A stretch of 64,000 nt of DNA from Canna indica (taxonomy: Eukaryota; Streptophyta; Magnoliopsida; Zingiberales; Cannaceae): assembly GCA_034359265.1 (NCBI GenBank), contig CP136890.1, forward strand, positions 94,017,501 to 94,081,500, given 5' to 3'. Every line of letters starts with the position of its first letter. Within the stretch, counting starts at the first letter, position 1. The notes under the pieces were generated by a model. The model had not been told where the DNA came from and did not search any database. It saw nothing but the letters and a program-made list of their open reading frames with translations. The translations under genes and the position numbers were made by a program. Shown one piece after another: positions 35,485 to 48,600 of the stretch.

Positions 35485-36405
35485 ATCTAATCGGTTAGAT
35501 ATTATAATAATATTATATATTTACGATGGAAAAAATTACCCTTAGCACTAAAATTGATTCAATATGATGTTAATTGGTACATAGGAACATTAAATCAATA
35601 TTTGGAGTGATATATTTGTGCATTTTAAAATTTTTACATTGTGTTTGATAATTTCTATGAAAGTATTTAATCGGTCAAACACTTTGGAACTGTATATTTA
35701 CGATAGAATTTTTTTTAGCACTTAAATTGATTCAATATGATATGAGTTGATTTTTAGAGACATTAAACCAATATTTGAAGTGATATATTTGTGCATTTTG
35801 AATTTTTACTGTGTTATACACTTTATGCTAAAGTGTCGACTAATCAATTAGACACTTTAGTAGAACTACATATTCACGATATAAAAAAAATATTTTTATC
35901 AATTAAATTATTCAATATAACGTGAATTGATTTTTAGGGTCATTAAATCAATATTTGGAGTGGTATATTTGTGCATTTTGAATTTTTACTTCACGTTATA
36001 CACTTTATGCGAAAGAGTCTAACCGATTAGACACTTTGGTAGAACTGCATATTTACGATAAAAAAAATATTTTTATCACTTAAATTGATTTAGTATTATG
36101 TGAATTGGTTTCTAGAGACATTAAACTAATTTTTGGAGTGATATATTTATGCATTTTGAATTTCTATTTCATGTTATATACTTTCTACAAAAGTGTCTTT
36201 CTAGTTAGACACTTTAGTACAACTACATATTTACGATGATTTTTTTTAACACTGAAATCAATTCAATATGACATGAATTGATGTTTAGGAATATTAAATC
36301 AATATTTTGAATTAGTATATTTGTGCATTTTGAATTAATTTTTATATCACATTAGATAATTTTTAATTACAAAAGTGTCTAACCGGTTAGATACTTTTGC
36401 GAGAA
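35485..36405. repeat. Tandem array, five units of about 178 bp, with a palindrome at each junction
   Basis: Recurring landmarks show the period: TTTACGAT or CACGAT near 35521, 35700, 35874, 36053 and 36231; ATTGATTCAATATGA-like near 35552, 35729, 35905, 36085 and 36256; and TTTGTGCATTTTGAATT in most units. A palindrome of the type AAGTGTCTAACCGGTTAGACACTT is centred near 35492, 35673, 35844, 36024, 36202 and 36384, with spacing 171-182. The units have diverged by substitutions and small indels. The array fills the spacer between the two MADS genes. Confidence 0.9.
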
Positions 36406-37802
36406 TTATGAAAATTATTGTTTAATTTGGTAGATGGTATGAACCGAAATTAATTTTCCATCCAGAAATTAAGGGAGATATATTCCGTGTAGAAATATTT
36501 TTTCATAATAATTATTTGGCTTCTGCCGATTTAAAATTTTATAAAGATCCTTCTTTTTATCTTAGATTGGTACAATCATTTTTTTTAAAACAAAAACGAT
36601 ATAAAATATAAAATTAATAAATTTGGAATGACTTAAATGCAAAAAATACTATTTTATTTACGTAATTTTAGTTTATTATTTTGAAAATATGTGAGTATCT
36701 TTTATTTATAGAGCAAAAAAATATAAAATTCACAAAATTCAAAGGACTAAATGCAAAATTTATTATTTCAATAATTTGTATTTACATAATTTTAATATAT
36801 TATGTTAAGAATATGTTATTTTTATTTATAAATGATTAAAATATAAAATTTATACAAAAAAATAAGACTTAAATAAAAACAATAAAAACAATAAATTTAA
36901 ATTTATAATTGGACTACTAAATCACATATATTGCATGTGTCCAAATCTTGGTTGAATCAAAAATTTCAAATAAAAATATTTAATTCAGTTTTATTAACTT
37001 ATTTTATTTTCTCAAGAATTAAGATAATGATATGAGAATTGAATCATATTCTTAGAAATATAGCTACATATTCTTATCCGAAAAAGTATTGGTGAAAAAT
37101 TAAATATCAAAGAAATCAAGGATTTATTTTAATTTTACCGATGTTTGTGACACGTAAATAGTTGAGGAATCAGAAGGAAAGCGGTGAATGACATCCACTT
37201 TAAGTACAAGGACTCGTACGGTGCTATTCCTATCGCCGCGCAGTGGCAGTCAAACATAAACGTGAACGGTGTCATCAAGCGGGCCCCACCGTTGGACGCG
37301 AACGACTACATGCACGGTACGTGTACGATTACCGACACGCACAACAGTATCACACTATCACTACTACTACTACTACTACTACAACGTGCTTGAATAAAGC
37401 TATATATATATATCTATTTCCTTCCGGAAAATTAAACTATATTTTATATTAATTTAAAGCTAGCTAGTCTGCAGCGAGGATGACGATGAGAGGAAGAAGT
37501 TTGAGCTTTAGGGTTTAAAGATCGTACACATGCAGGAAGCAAAAAAGTAGGAGAACGTGGACCTAAAGAAAAGGACAGGTCGGGGGTCAGCCATGAATGA
37601 TCTCTTTCTCTATCTCTCAGCCCTTTTCGTCTTTTCATTAAATACGGATGGCAGAACTCTGAGTTGATGAAGCTTGAAACAGGGAGAGAGAGAGAGAGAG
37701 AGAGTCTGTTAAAGCCCGGTGTGGAAGTCGGAGCGAGCATCAGCTCGATCGATCAGTCAATCCATCGCTGGCTAATTAACTAATCATTTGCGCGCGATCG
37801 AG
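36406..37802 (+). promoter_or_regulatory. Upstream region and leader of the AGL6-like gene
   Basis: AT-rich to about 37150, then a more balanced stretch with a TAC/ACT trinucleotide run (about 37362-37383), a TATATATATAT stretch near 37401-37413 that could serve as a TATA box, and a (GA)n run at 37684-37704 in the probable leader. The start of transcription cannot be fixed by eye. Confidence 0.4.
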
Positions 37803-38009
37803 ATGGGGCGGGGAAGAGTCGAGCTGAAGCGGATCGAGAACAAGATCAACCGCCAGGTCACCTTCTCCAAGCGCCGCGGTGGCCTCCTCAAGAAGGCCTA
37901 CGAGCTCTCCGTCCTCTGCGACGCCGAGGTCGCCCTCATCATCTTCTCCAGCCGCGGCAAGCTCTTCGAGTTCGGCAGCGGCGAGTGAGTCTTTTCATCT
38001 AATTAACAC

Positions 38010-38055
<46 letters not shown>

Positions 38056-38853
38056 ATATATATATTGTATTGGAGCTAGCTGGTAATATTTTATGGCGGT
38101 AGATTTCTTGTTTTGTTTTGGTGAGGGGGGTGTCAGAGAGTTAACCCATTTCCAAGCATGGAATTAAGGATAAGGGGACAAGATTCACTGCGTCGGTGGA
38201 TGGGGTTTCCATTTTGGATCTCTTTATTCTTTGTTTTTGTTAGTTTGTGTCATCAAAGCAGCAACGGACGATCAGAGATCTCAAATATATATAGAAATAT
38301 GCAACAACTCACAAAGCTAGGGTTCAAATCTATACATGATATCGGCCGTCTTGACATGAGTTCTTTTTTCCTTCTAAAGGAAAACAGTATCCAACCGAAT
38401 CCTGCTGCCACACGCAACAGATCTCCTTCAAAATCTGTTCCCTTTCGCGCGTTTCACTTCTCTTGTTTATTATTATTTTTCAGTGAAAAATATCTCCCTA
38501 GCTTTTTCTACATGCATATACATATATACTCACACACATCAGAAAAGAGGAAGACATATATGTGGGTTAATTATCGATCGGTCTTGTAAGTTTATTTATA
38601 TGTTTTGCTGCTTTATTCTTCTTCTTGTGCTGTGTTTTTTGTCGCCTTTATTTAGCTAGATTAATGCAGATATCTACTACATAGTTTTTTTTGTTGAGGA
38701 AAAAGATCTACTACATAGTTGGGTCGTCGCCTCTTCTTGCATCGGAAAGCTGAGAAGGGTTTCGATCTTTTGATTAGCTGATCAATTATTCATATCTCCT
38801 CCCAAATTAGAGTAAGAGATCGAAAATATTTCAAGAAAATAGAAGGTCTTTAG

Positions 38854-38891
<38 letters not shown>

Positions 38892-40433
38892 CATTTTTAA
38901 TTTCGGATCTGTGCTGTATATATAGGTTCCTAACTAAATTTCTAGAGATTTTCTTATTTGATCTAGCTAGCTAGCTTAAGATCAGGCTTTTGCTCCTCTT
39001 GCTTCAGAGCATGCAGTACTCTAGGCTTTTGAATACCTGGTGTCCTATAATCTTACAAGAATATAATTAAGCTGCTACACAAGTGTTTCATGATTAAGTC
39101 AAGTTATCATAGCTTTGCTTTGGTACAAACCGAGTTCAGTCACTTTTAATGACAAGAACTTTCTGAAATTATAATGAAAACTAATAAACTTTTTCAAGGG
39201 TATATAATTATCTCTAGCTAGGCCAACTCAGACAGTTTATTATGATCATGTAGCTAGGAATAAATTAAAACCATGATTTTTTGTTTGTCTTCTTTTTGAG
39301 AAGAAAAACTAATACTAAGCTAGCTTACATTTATTAACTTCTAGTTTTAAAAAAAAGTTTTAGCAGGAATCAAATACATCTTACTAAATAAAACTGAATG
39401 TGAGGTTACAGGAGTGATCTATATATAATTGATCAGCAAATTAAAACTTTTGGGATGAAGAAAAAATATATTATATTTTAACTGTTGTGTTATATATCCT
39501 CCCTAATTAATTTCCTCATTCTTTTGGGATGAAGAAAAAAATGCAAATCTCATTCTATCTATATCTAAACGTATCTTCTTTTATAGTTTACAAAATATAT
39601 ATTCATGAAGAGAATTAATCATGGACTAATTCAAGCATATAAGAAGCAAATTAATCAACATAATATTTTTCCTTGAACTTCTTAATTTGCATATGTATGT
39701 TTAAATAAATGAGAAATAATATAAATAGATTTTTTGTGTAGTCACTATTAATTTCCTCCATATCTTCATCTCACTTCAACTATTTTTCAGAAGCTTCAAT
39801 TCTTGGCTTATTAATTGAAATTATCTATGTAATTACTTAAACAGGATTACATTAATTCCAATTTACACCCATATTTTAACAATATGTTATCTCAGTTTAA
39901 GGCCATTGGATGAAGCACTATATATATATATATATATATACACTACTTTCTTCTTTCTTTTATAATATTGTTTTTCTGTTGTAAATTTGTGATCTATGCA
40001 TAAGATGAAAAACCATTTTAGTTCTTTATTAATTACTCACTATCTAATTACAGACATTTATTGCAACAATATTCCCATCATATATATGTGGTAATTAGTA
40101 GTAGTAATAAAAACTGCATCTTCACTCTCCTTTAAATTTTCACCCATTTGGATTTGGTCATTTTCAACTTTTGAACTCTAAAGTTTTAGCGCTGAAATGT
40201 TTCGGCGCCTCCTAACAGCAGAGAAATTTTGTGCCATTATATGAAGATTTTGTTGTAGTGTTTCTATTTTTAGTTTCACTTGTCAAGCCTAATCATTTCT
40301 AATTTGGATAGTTTGCCTGTGAATTGGGTTCTTTCTTCGTAACTTAATTAAGTTTTTGAAATTATTGATCACTAATTTAATCTTTTTATAATTTTAATTT
40401 CTATTATAATTGTTGTCTAATAAATCTTGCGCG

Positions 40434-40472
<39 letters not shown>

Positions 40473-43400
40473 GCTAAGTAGGGTGGAAAGGACTTATAAT
40501 TTTAACATTGGAAAGGACTTATACAAAACTCATACTTCTTGAATAGATGGAAAATAGTGGAAAGTGTGAACAAGTTAAAACGTTAAATGCATGCTTGTAT
40601 AAAAATAAAGTTTAGGTGTATTTATAATTAGGGTGGAATAAAACTATGCGAGTACCTTACATGTTATTTAATATTTAGTCTACTCACCCAATGTTCTAAA
40701 TAGCTAGGTGGGGCAGTAGTTAGGGACTTAGGGTTGGTTGAAATTTATCTCTATTTAAACATGGATCATATCATGATAGGTTTGATTATTTATTTATTTT
40801 TCAAACCTCAAAAATATTCATCAGTGTCATAAAAATGGACTGTGCATATATATAGATAGTGGTATGATAAACTAAAGAGTTAAGTATAATCCTAGCAATC
40901 TGATTCAATTTCACATCGACAGTTCATAATAAACTGTGTTGGTTAATAAGGTTTTATAGGTCTATTCTCCTTAAATTTAGCTTACTCATTTTTTTACAAC
41001 TGATTTAGAGATAGGAGCTAGGTTAATGGATCTATATATTATTCTAATGAGGTTGCTTGTGACAAATTGGTATTATAATTAGAGCGCCGTTAGAAGGTCC
41101 TAGCTAGGTTATGTGAGGAATCCTATGTAAGAAAGAGATATGGGAGAAACTTCTACTAGACTAGGCTTCATTTGTCGTTGACAAAAGGGGTAGTTCTGAA
41201 CTATGCATTTGACTTATATTTTGTTCTGAACTATGCATTTGACTTATATTTTGATAAAGACGTTGATACTTTAGCGAGAGAGATTGGAGTTGCATATGGA
41301 GATTGGAGAGCTTATAATAAGTTAAGTAATATTGATTAATGGGAGAAGTGCAGATTTGGTCGTATAAGTTTTTAATTTTTTGGATTTTGGTCCTATAAGT
41401 TTCATTTTAGTATTTTCGGTCCTTTAAGTTTGCTCTGTAGTACAGATTTGGTCCTATCCGTGATGGTTCGTTAACTCTCCGTCAACGTGGACTAACGTCG
41501 TTCATACACATTGACATATTTGATCATATAAGTTTCATTTCGAAATTTTCAGTCCTATATATTTGCCTCGTAGCACAGATTTGGTCATATATATTTGCTC
41601 CGTAGCACAAATTTGGTCCAACATATTTGCCTCATAACACAAATTTGATCATATCCGTGATGATTCGTTAACTCTCTGTCTACGAAAAAATAAACAACAT
41701 TATGTTCATATTGACGAAGTTAATGGACCGCCATGAATATGACCAAATCTATGTTACGAATCAATTAAACTTATATATGTTACAGAGCAAATCTATGTTA
41801 CGGATCAAATCTATCCGGTCCGTCATATAGATTTGGTCATATCCATGACGGTCTATTAACCCCGTCAACATGAACATAATGTCGTTTATTTTTTCATGGA
41901 CAAAGAGTTAATGGACCATCACAGATATGACTAAATCCGTGTTACGGGGCAAACATATAAGATCAAATCTGTTCTGCGGGACAAACATATAAGACTGAAA
42001 ATTTTGAAATGAAACTTATAGGACCAAATATGTCAACGTGTATGAACGACATTAGTCCACATTAACGGAGAGTTAACGAACCGTCGTCACAGATAGGACC
42101 AAATCTATATTACGGAGCAAATTTATAGGACTGAAAATATCAAAATGAAACTTATATGACCAATGTCCAAAAAATTGAAAATTTATGGAACCAAATCTGC
42201 ACTTCTTCCATTGATTAATATATAAAACTTGATGTGGGTCTAATATATACCAACTGCATGAGCTTATAAAATGTTTTGATGAGTCAATGATCTAAGCCTA
42301 CGAGGTTAATTAACAACATGTATGATCATTAGTAATTATCATATCATGCGATATGATTCATGATACCTCCCTAAAAAGGATTCAAAATAATTTATCATGA
42401 AAATAATTCAGAATTCCAAAATCGACAAAATACCACATATATATAGAACAACTCAAGTCACATATATTGGTCAAGCCATAATGGATATCAAACTTATCAT
42501 CTAGATGATCGAGAAGTGTGGTAGAACAACTTAATATTTCTAGCTCTTGTCGTAAAAAGAAAACAAACAAGCAAATTAAGTAATGGATCGATCAAATAAT
42601 ATGTAAATAAATCATTGCAGTAGGTAGCTTAATTTTTTAATTAATTGAAGGGGAAGGTAGAAGTAGGTAGCTGGTATGAGTATATATAGCTCTTAATTAA
42701 TTTTATTGTGGAAAAAGAAAATGATCAAAGGGTAGTATATATAATTGCGTGCGTACTGTGAATTGAGGAAGTCCACGTAGACATAATATATATACTAGAT
42801 TTCAGAATGATGTCAGGCTTATGATCACGTCGTAGCCTTAATTTTCTTCTCCCGGATTTCCGAAGCCGTAGAAGCAGTCACTTGTTCCCTCGTCACAGTA
42901 TATATATATATATATATATATAATTTGTCTTTTAATGTATTATATTTATATATATAGACGAATTTTTTGCCCAACTTCTCTTCCAAATACAAATGCTATA
43001 AATACATTTTGAATTGGGGCATCTTGATCCAATTTTTAAGTTATTTTTGCACGAGAAGTTATAAAAGTTAGTATTAATGATATATATTTATTTAATTAAA
43101 TATGATGATTTTAATTATTTTATGGTGAGAGAGAAAAAGGATATTGAGAAAGCTAGGGAGAAAATATTACGAGGGAGCTGAGAGATCATAGTATGATTTT
43201 GCTTCTTTTTTTCTTAATTTCAAAAATCAAATTAAGGTATCAGAATATAGTCCTTTTAACCCATATATAAAATTTAATCCAATTTTTTCTCTATAAGATA
43301 GCTATGTGCTTTGGTTGAACAACATAAATTCTTGTATGTTTATTTAATTATGCATGTTAATTTAGCTTTTTATTAGATTAATCAGATTTGTTTTCTTAGA

Positions 43401-45611
43401 ACCAAAAGGCATAATTCATGCTTTAGTTCTTGAAATTGGAAACCTCCTATTTAAATATTTCTTAGCCTTTAAATTTGGTTTTAGTTTAGTCCTTTGATAA
43501 AATAGTACCATTACTTCTCTAATAGAAATACACAATTACAAGCATATTAAAATTATGATTGTTCAGATTGTATCAAAATGTCTTGTAATATATTGAAAAT
43601 AAAGAAAATATCAAATACATCTTATAGCAACAACATTGGTGAAACCCTAAAAATACAGATTTTGCAAATAAGTTATATAGTTTGTACTCATTTATAAATT
43701 GTGTCATGTAATTAATTAACCTGATTTTTTGCCATTGTTGTATCAGAGTATGTAAAACGGTTGAGAGGTATCAAAGTCATCGTTATAATGCATCTGAAGA
43801 AATTACTGCAGATGAGAATGAGTCTGAGGTAATTATAAACATAAACATTAATTATATATTTCTGATCATGACTGAAATTAATTTTCTAACACTAGTACTT
43901 CAATTTTCACTGTTTATTTTCCTTAATTATATATGTCAAGACAAAGAATTGGTATCAAGAGTTCTCAAGGATAAAAGTAAGATATGAATGCCTGCAACGC
44001 TCATACAGGTATATATAATTTCTCTTTTGCTCTCTAATTACTAATAATTATTTGATTGCTTGACTTGTATTAATTCAGTATATATCCTTGTTAAATTATA
44101 CATGTATAATAATATTTATTCTACCAATATTATGAAATATTTGATTAATATATTCTATGTAATTAATTAGTCATTTGCTCGGACAAGATGTTGGACAACT
44201 GAGTGTGAAAGAATTGCAGCAACTCGAACAACAACTTGAATCAGCAATTTCACAAATCAGGCAAAGAAGGGTATGATTATTTAATACAATTCCTAATTAA
44301 TTAACATCTAATTAAAATGCTTTAAACATGCAAAAATTATGTGCGTTACGACCAGCTAGCTAATACCTCAGTTTAGCCATGCACCGAGAGTATATTTGAT
44401 ATTGTAGCTAGATCCAATGATTGAAGTCTATGAAATTGATGGACCAATTATGCCATCAAGTGAGTCGTAACAATGTAAAAATTCGTAAAAAGAACCTCGA
44501 ATAAATCATTCCATGCATGTATTTTAGTTCTTGATTTTTTTTACATGAAATGGCTATTTACTTAATTACCTTGCTACTTTACTCCATGCAGATAAAACTA
44601 ATGATGGACCATATTGAAGAACTACAGAAAAAGGTAATTTTAATTAATTAAGCCATTTCATTTTTACCTGCTATATATATATATATAGTCTTTGTTCATG
44701 TATAATGTGTTGTTAGTTTTTATATTCTCACTCTATACAACTTATATATACATATAACAAAAATAGAAAGTCAGATGACCATACTAGGGTTCGAACCCTA
44801 GATAATATTGATATCTTAATATTTTAGATATTACTTAATTGTCGACTTTCTTCTGTATATATAGCACTCATTTATATTAGAAGAAATTACACATGAAAAT
44901 TTCATGATTTGAAACTACCGAAATTTTGACATAACGTGATAATTAGTCCATTAATTTCATAGGCCTAATTAAGTCATTAATTTAAAATGTTAACGAGAAA
45001 GATAGTAATATATAGTAGATTCATCAATCCTTCGTTTTTTTCAAAAAAATGGATGAATGGATGATCTATCCAACAAATTAGTGGAAGAATTGAATGTAAA
45101 TGTACATAGTGTTCACAATGCAAAGGTTACAAAATCAAAAAAAAATTCTAAATCTTAAGGAACATTCCATGACAATAATTGGAATTAGGATCACATGAAG
45201 GGCGCGAGTCTTGAGCTTCGATCTATAAACTATAGAACAACTATACTTGAATGGAATCCTCACCAATGTAGTCCATTAAAACCCTATGATTTATCATGAA
45301 TAGTACCTAAATTAAAGAAATATATAAAATTTAGGCCGAGTGAAACAAATAAATTAATTAAATCATTACAAGAGAAATATATATATATTCTTGATTTAAT
45401 AAGTAGCTAGGTACAACAATCAACATTAGTGGAAATTAATATATTAAAATTGATGACCCGAACCATTAGAAATTTAAGATATATCCATGGAATGTCAATT
45501 GATATGCAGATTTAATTTAGACCACCTAAATAAATTTGACATGGTCTAGCTAGCTATCCTATGAATTATTAAGAAACCTAATGGCCTCCTTCTATATCAT
45601 TAGTAGCAAAT

Positions 45612-45673
<62 letters not shown>

Positions 45674-48600
45674 ATTAGGAAGGAATTAGGAATATAGATC
45701 AACTCCATTGAATGGAATTGGATTTCTAGGGAAAAAATGGTTTGGTTCAATTTCTGAACCAAAATTAATTTACTGTTAGATTCTGATTCAATTTATCCAA
45801 TACTCACTTTATTTTTATTTTTATAATATATAATCTTAATATTTTATTTTCGGCCATGCAAATCAATTCAAATAAAATTAATTATAAAAGTAACATATCC
45901 TATTTAGTAACTATTGCCACGTATATTAACGTTATATGTTAAAATTTGATATTAATTTAAATCTAAATCAAACTAGAATAGGAAAAAACATCAGTTTATA
46001 ACAATGTTACTTGATTTGAATTGATGTAATCACTTTATTTACATATATGATAAACCATGTTGTATAAGAATAAAATTACTATGAAGATAATCTCTTGCGT
46101 GAAGACAGCAAGTCAGGCTAAGCCATGAGTTATGACTTATGTTCACTTACTCATCATGTTTACGTGTTGTGTTCACTTATCCACCTTGTATATTTACTCG
46201 CTTTACAAAATCTACCATGAAGACTATTTTCATAATGATTTTATTCGTAATATAGTGACGTTTTTTCATCACGTAGGTTCTTCATTTTAAGTCTGCCATG
46301 ACTTTTATAATTATAGTTCTCTTCGACCACAACAATTTTATGCTTTCTTGATGCTCAAACTCTAATATTTATTTATTTGCTTCGTTGGATTATATTGAAT
46401 ATGATATAATAGGATAATAAATGAAAAGTAGAATTAAACAAAATTTTTAAATCCCATATTTAATGAATATAATATTTATTTTATTTTATTTTATTTTTAA
46501 TTCATGCACTAAATAAATAATTGATAAAAATCTATATTTTATCGTATCTTCCTATATCCTTTGAAACAAACAATTCCTAATTTCTATATAGCCCACCTCT
46601 ATGCTTAGACAAGGGTCCTACATATCTATCAATAAATTTGGTGAGAAATTTAATTTTCCATCCAATGTCACAATGTCACGCCTTAAACTCAGGATCATGT
46701 AATCGGCCGGGATACAAATTCGTACCCGAAGCCTACCATACACCATACCCAACATAATGTAAGATGTATTTTTTTTAGAACTTAAACATGTCAACTGTAT
46801 GAAAGTCATGACAATAAGAAGATCAAAGGTGCACTTCCACATAGTTCAAATAAAATATGCTAATGTAAAGACTCGACTCTCCTACGACTACGACATGGGG
46901 ATGGTTTGACAACCTTGCACCTCCAGCTGTACACCTCTTAGGTAGTCGTGTACTTCTACTAGTCAAAACCTGCAAACATGTAGAGAGAGGCATGAGTTCA
47001 CAGGAACTCAGTAAGAGGTTGGTACCGAGCCCCCGCTAAGCAATAATGTAATAGCATCATGAAACTATATGAGTAACACTACTATAAATGTATTAATCAA
47101 CAACAATCATCAGCAACGGCCACTCGAGTCGTTGCAATAACTAACGACGTTATAAACATGCTATATAAATAAGCAATTAATCGTTTGAACATGCTTACCA
47201 AGCCAGTTTCCATAACAGCATAATAATCATATAATAATCAAACACACAGGTCGGTCGCTAGAATGACCCTCTAGCTAGCTTCCTGCCTCGAGCCTCATGA
47301 GCTAGGATGATCGACCAGTCTCGTTGCCCGCTCTGGTTGAGAATATTTTTCCAACCAATGCCACTCCGGATCGATCGTCAGTGTAACTCTTTGACGAGCT
47401 TCGCGGCCCATAAGTCATACTCATTGAGTAGGACATTAGCTTAGCCTACTAACACGCTTTCTCGGACCGGCCATCAATCATATCACAAGTACAAACATAA
47501 TGATATACAAAATAGGTATGCATCTCACAATCAAACCAACTCGGATGGGTGTGACATTCTATCGAACACTCCGAGTGCACTTATAAATACAACCAACCCG
47601 GCCCCCCTCGGGTCCTAAATAATCGGCCACACACCACACCACCTCATATCAACCAAAATCAATTTCAGATTTGATAAATTAATCGAAATTAGTAATACTT
47701 ATAAAACTTCAGCATACTCATCACTTTGGGGCATTTCACCGAGCACTTGGCGGGCAACTCAAACCTAAGGCCGAGTGGCAACCCCAAAGAGTGTACAATC
47801 CGGCCTACAACATCGAAATATCTCCGACCACTCGTGGCCTACAAGCAACCCAACACGATGGCACAATTTCTCACCAAACATTCCAAGATTTTCAGCAAAA
47901 TTTTCAATAACATGGTTGTACTATCTTGGCCATGGTAATTTCCCCATTGGCCGAACTTTTCAGTCACGAAACCACCAAAAAATCTTGACTATAAGTACTT
48001 TGAATTAATCATATGATAAGAACATGAACACAGGCCTAATCCAGCGACATGTATCATCGAGTTCAGCTATGATCACAAAAATTCAACATGCTCGTCTCAT
48101 TGGAACATTTCACCGAGTACTTGTCGAGCAATCCCAGAACATGCTCAATCAAGACTGAGTGGCAACCTTTAAGAGAACACAATCCGACCCCTCTAGATTT
48201 ACATCCCTACACATCAAGGTACAATCGACAGCCCTAGCATTACATGTATAAATTTGAAATTTTCAGCAACTAATATGAGATTTAAGCATGTTTGTCTCGT
48301 TAGGGCATTTCACCGAGAACTTGGTGGGTTGTCCAAACCGCGCCCAACAAAGGCCCCATGGCATCCCCTACGAGGGTACAATTCAGTCCACAACAACGGG
48401 GTTATAATCGAGCACTCGCGGCCCACTTAACAACACAATTATGCACACAAAACTCAAAATTCCAACCATAATGCTTCACAACTTGGCCATGTCATCCCCA
48501 CCATTGAGCGAAAATTTCAGCAACCCATTCACCGAGAAACTCAACCACAAGTATCTCAAATCAAACACAAGGTGAATCAGCAAGAAATCAAAATCATATC

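Larger units (their letters stand above)
37985..43746 (+). other. First intron of the AGL6-like gene (5.8 kb)
   Basis: Begins GTGAGT at 37985 and ends TATCAG at 43746. It contains a (CT)n run (38014-38052), TA microsatellites (about 38859-38887, 39920-39941, 42899-42922), a CA/TA run (40432-40470), a perfect 30-base tandem duplication (41193-41252) and a MULE-type MITE (41341-42209). A phrase AATTGGTATTATAATTAGAGC near 41068 resembles a decayed primer-binding site of an LTR element. Open frames such as 38158-38589 are not credible genes. Confidence 0.8.

Noticed and set aside
38158..38589. 143-residue frame in AGL6 intron 1
   Set aside because: No domain, no GC rise as in real exons here, and it lies between well-supported exons of AGL6 on the same strand.
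44761..44865. GGGTTCGAACCCT resembling a tRNA/SINE B box
   Set aside because: It is part of a self-complementary stem (CTAGGGTTCGAACCCTAG). No A box or cloverleaf could be fitted.
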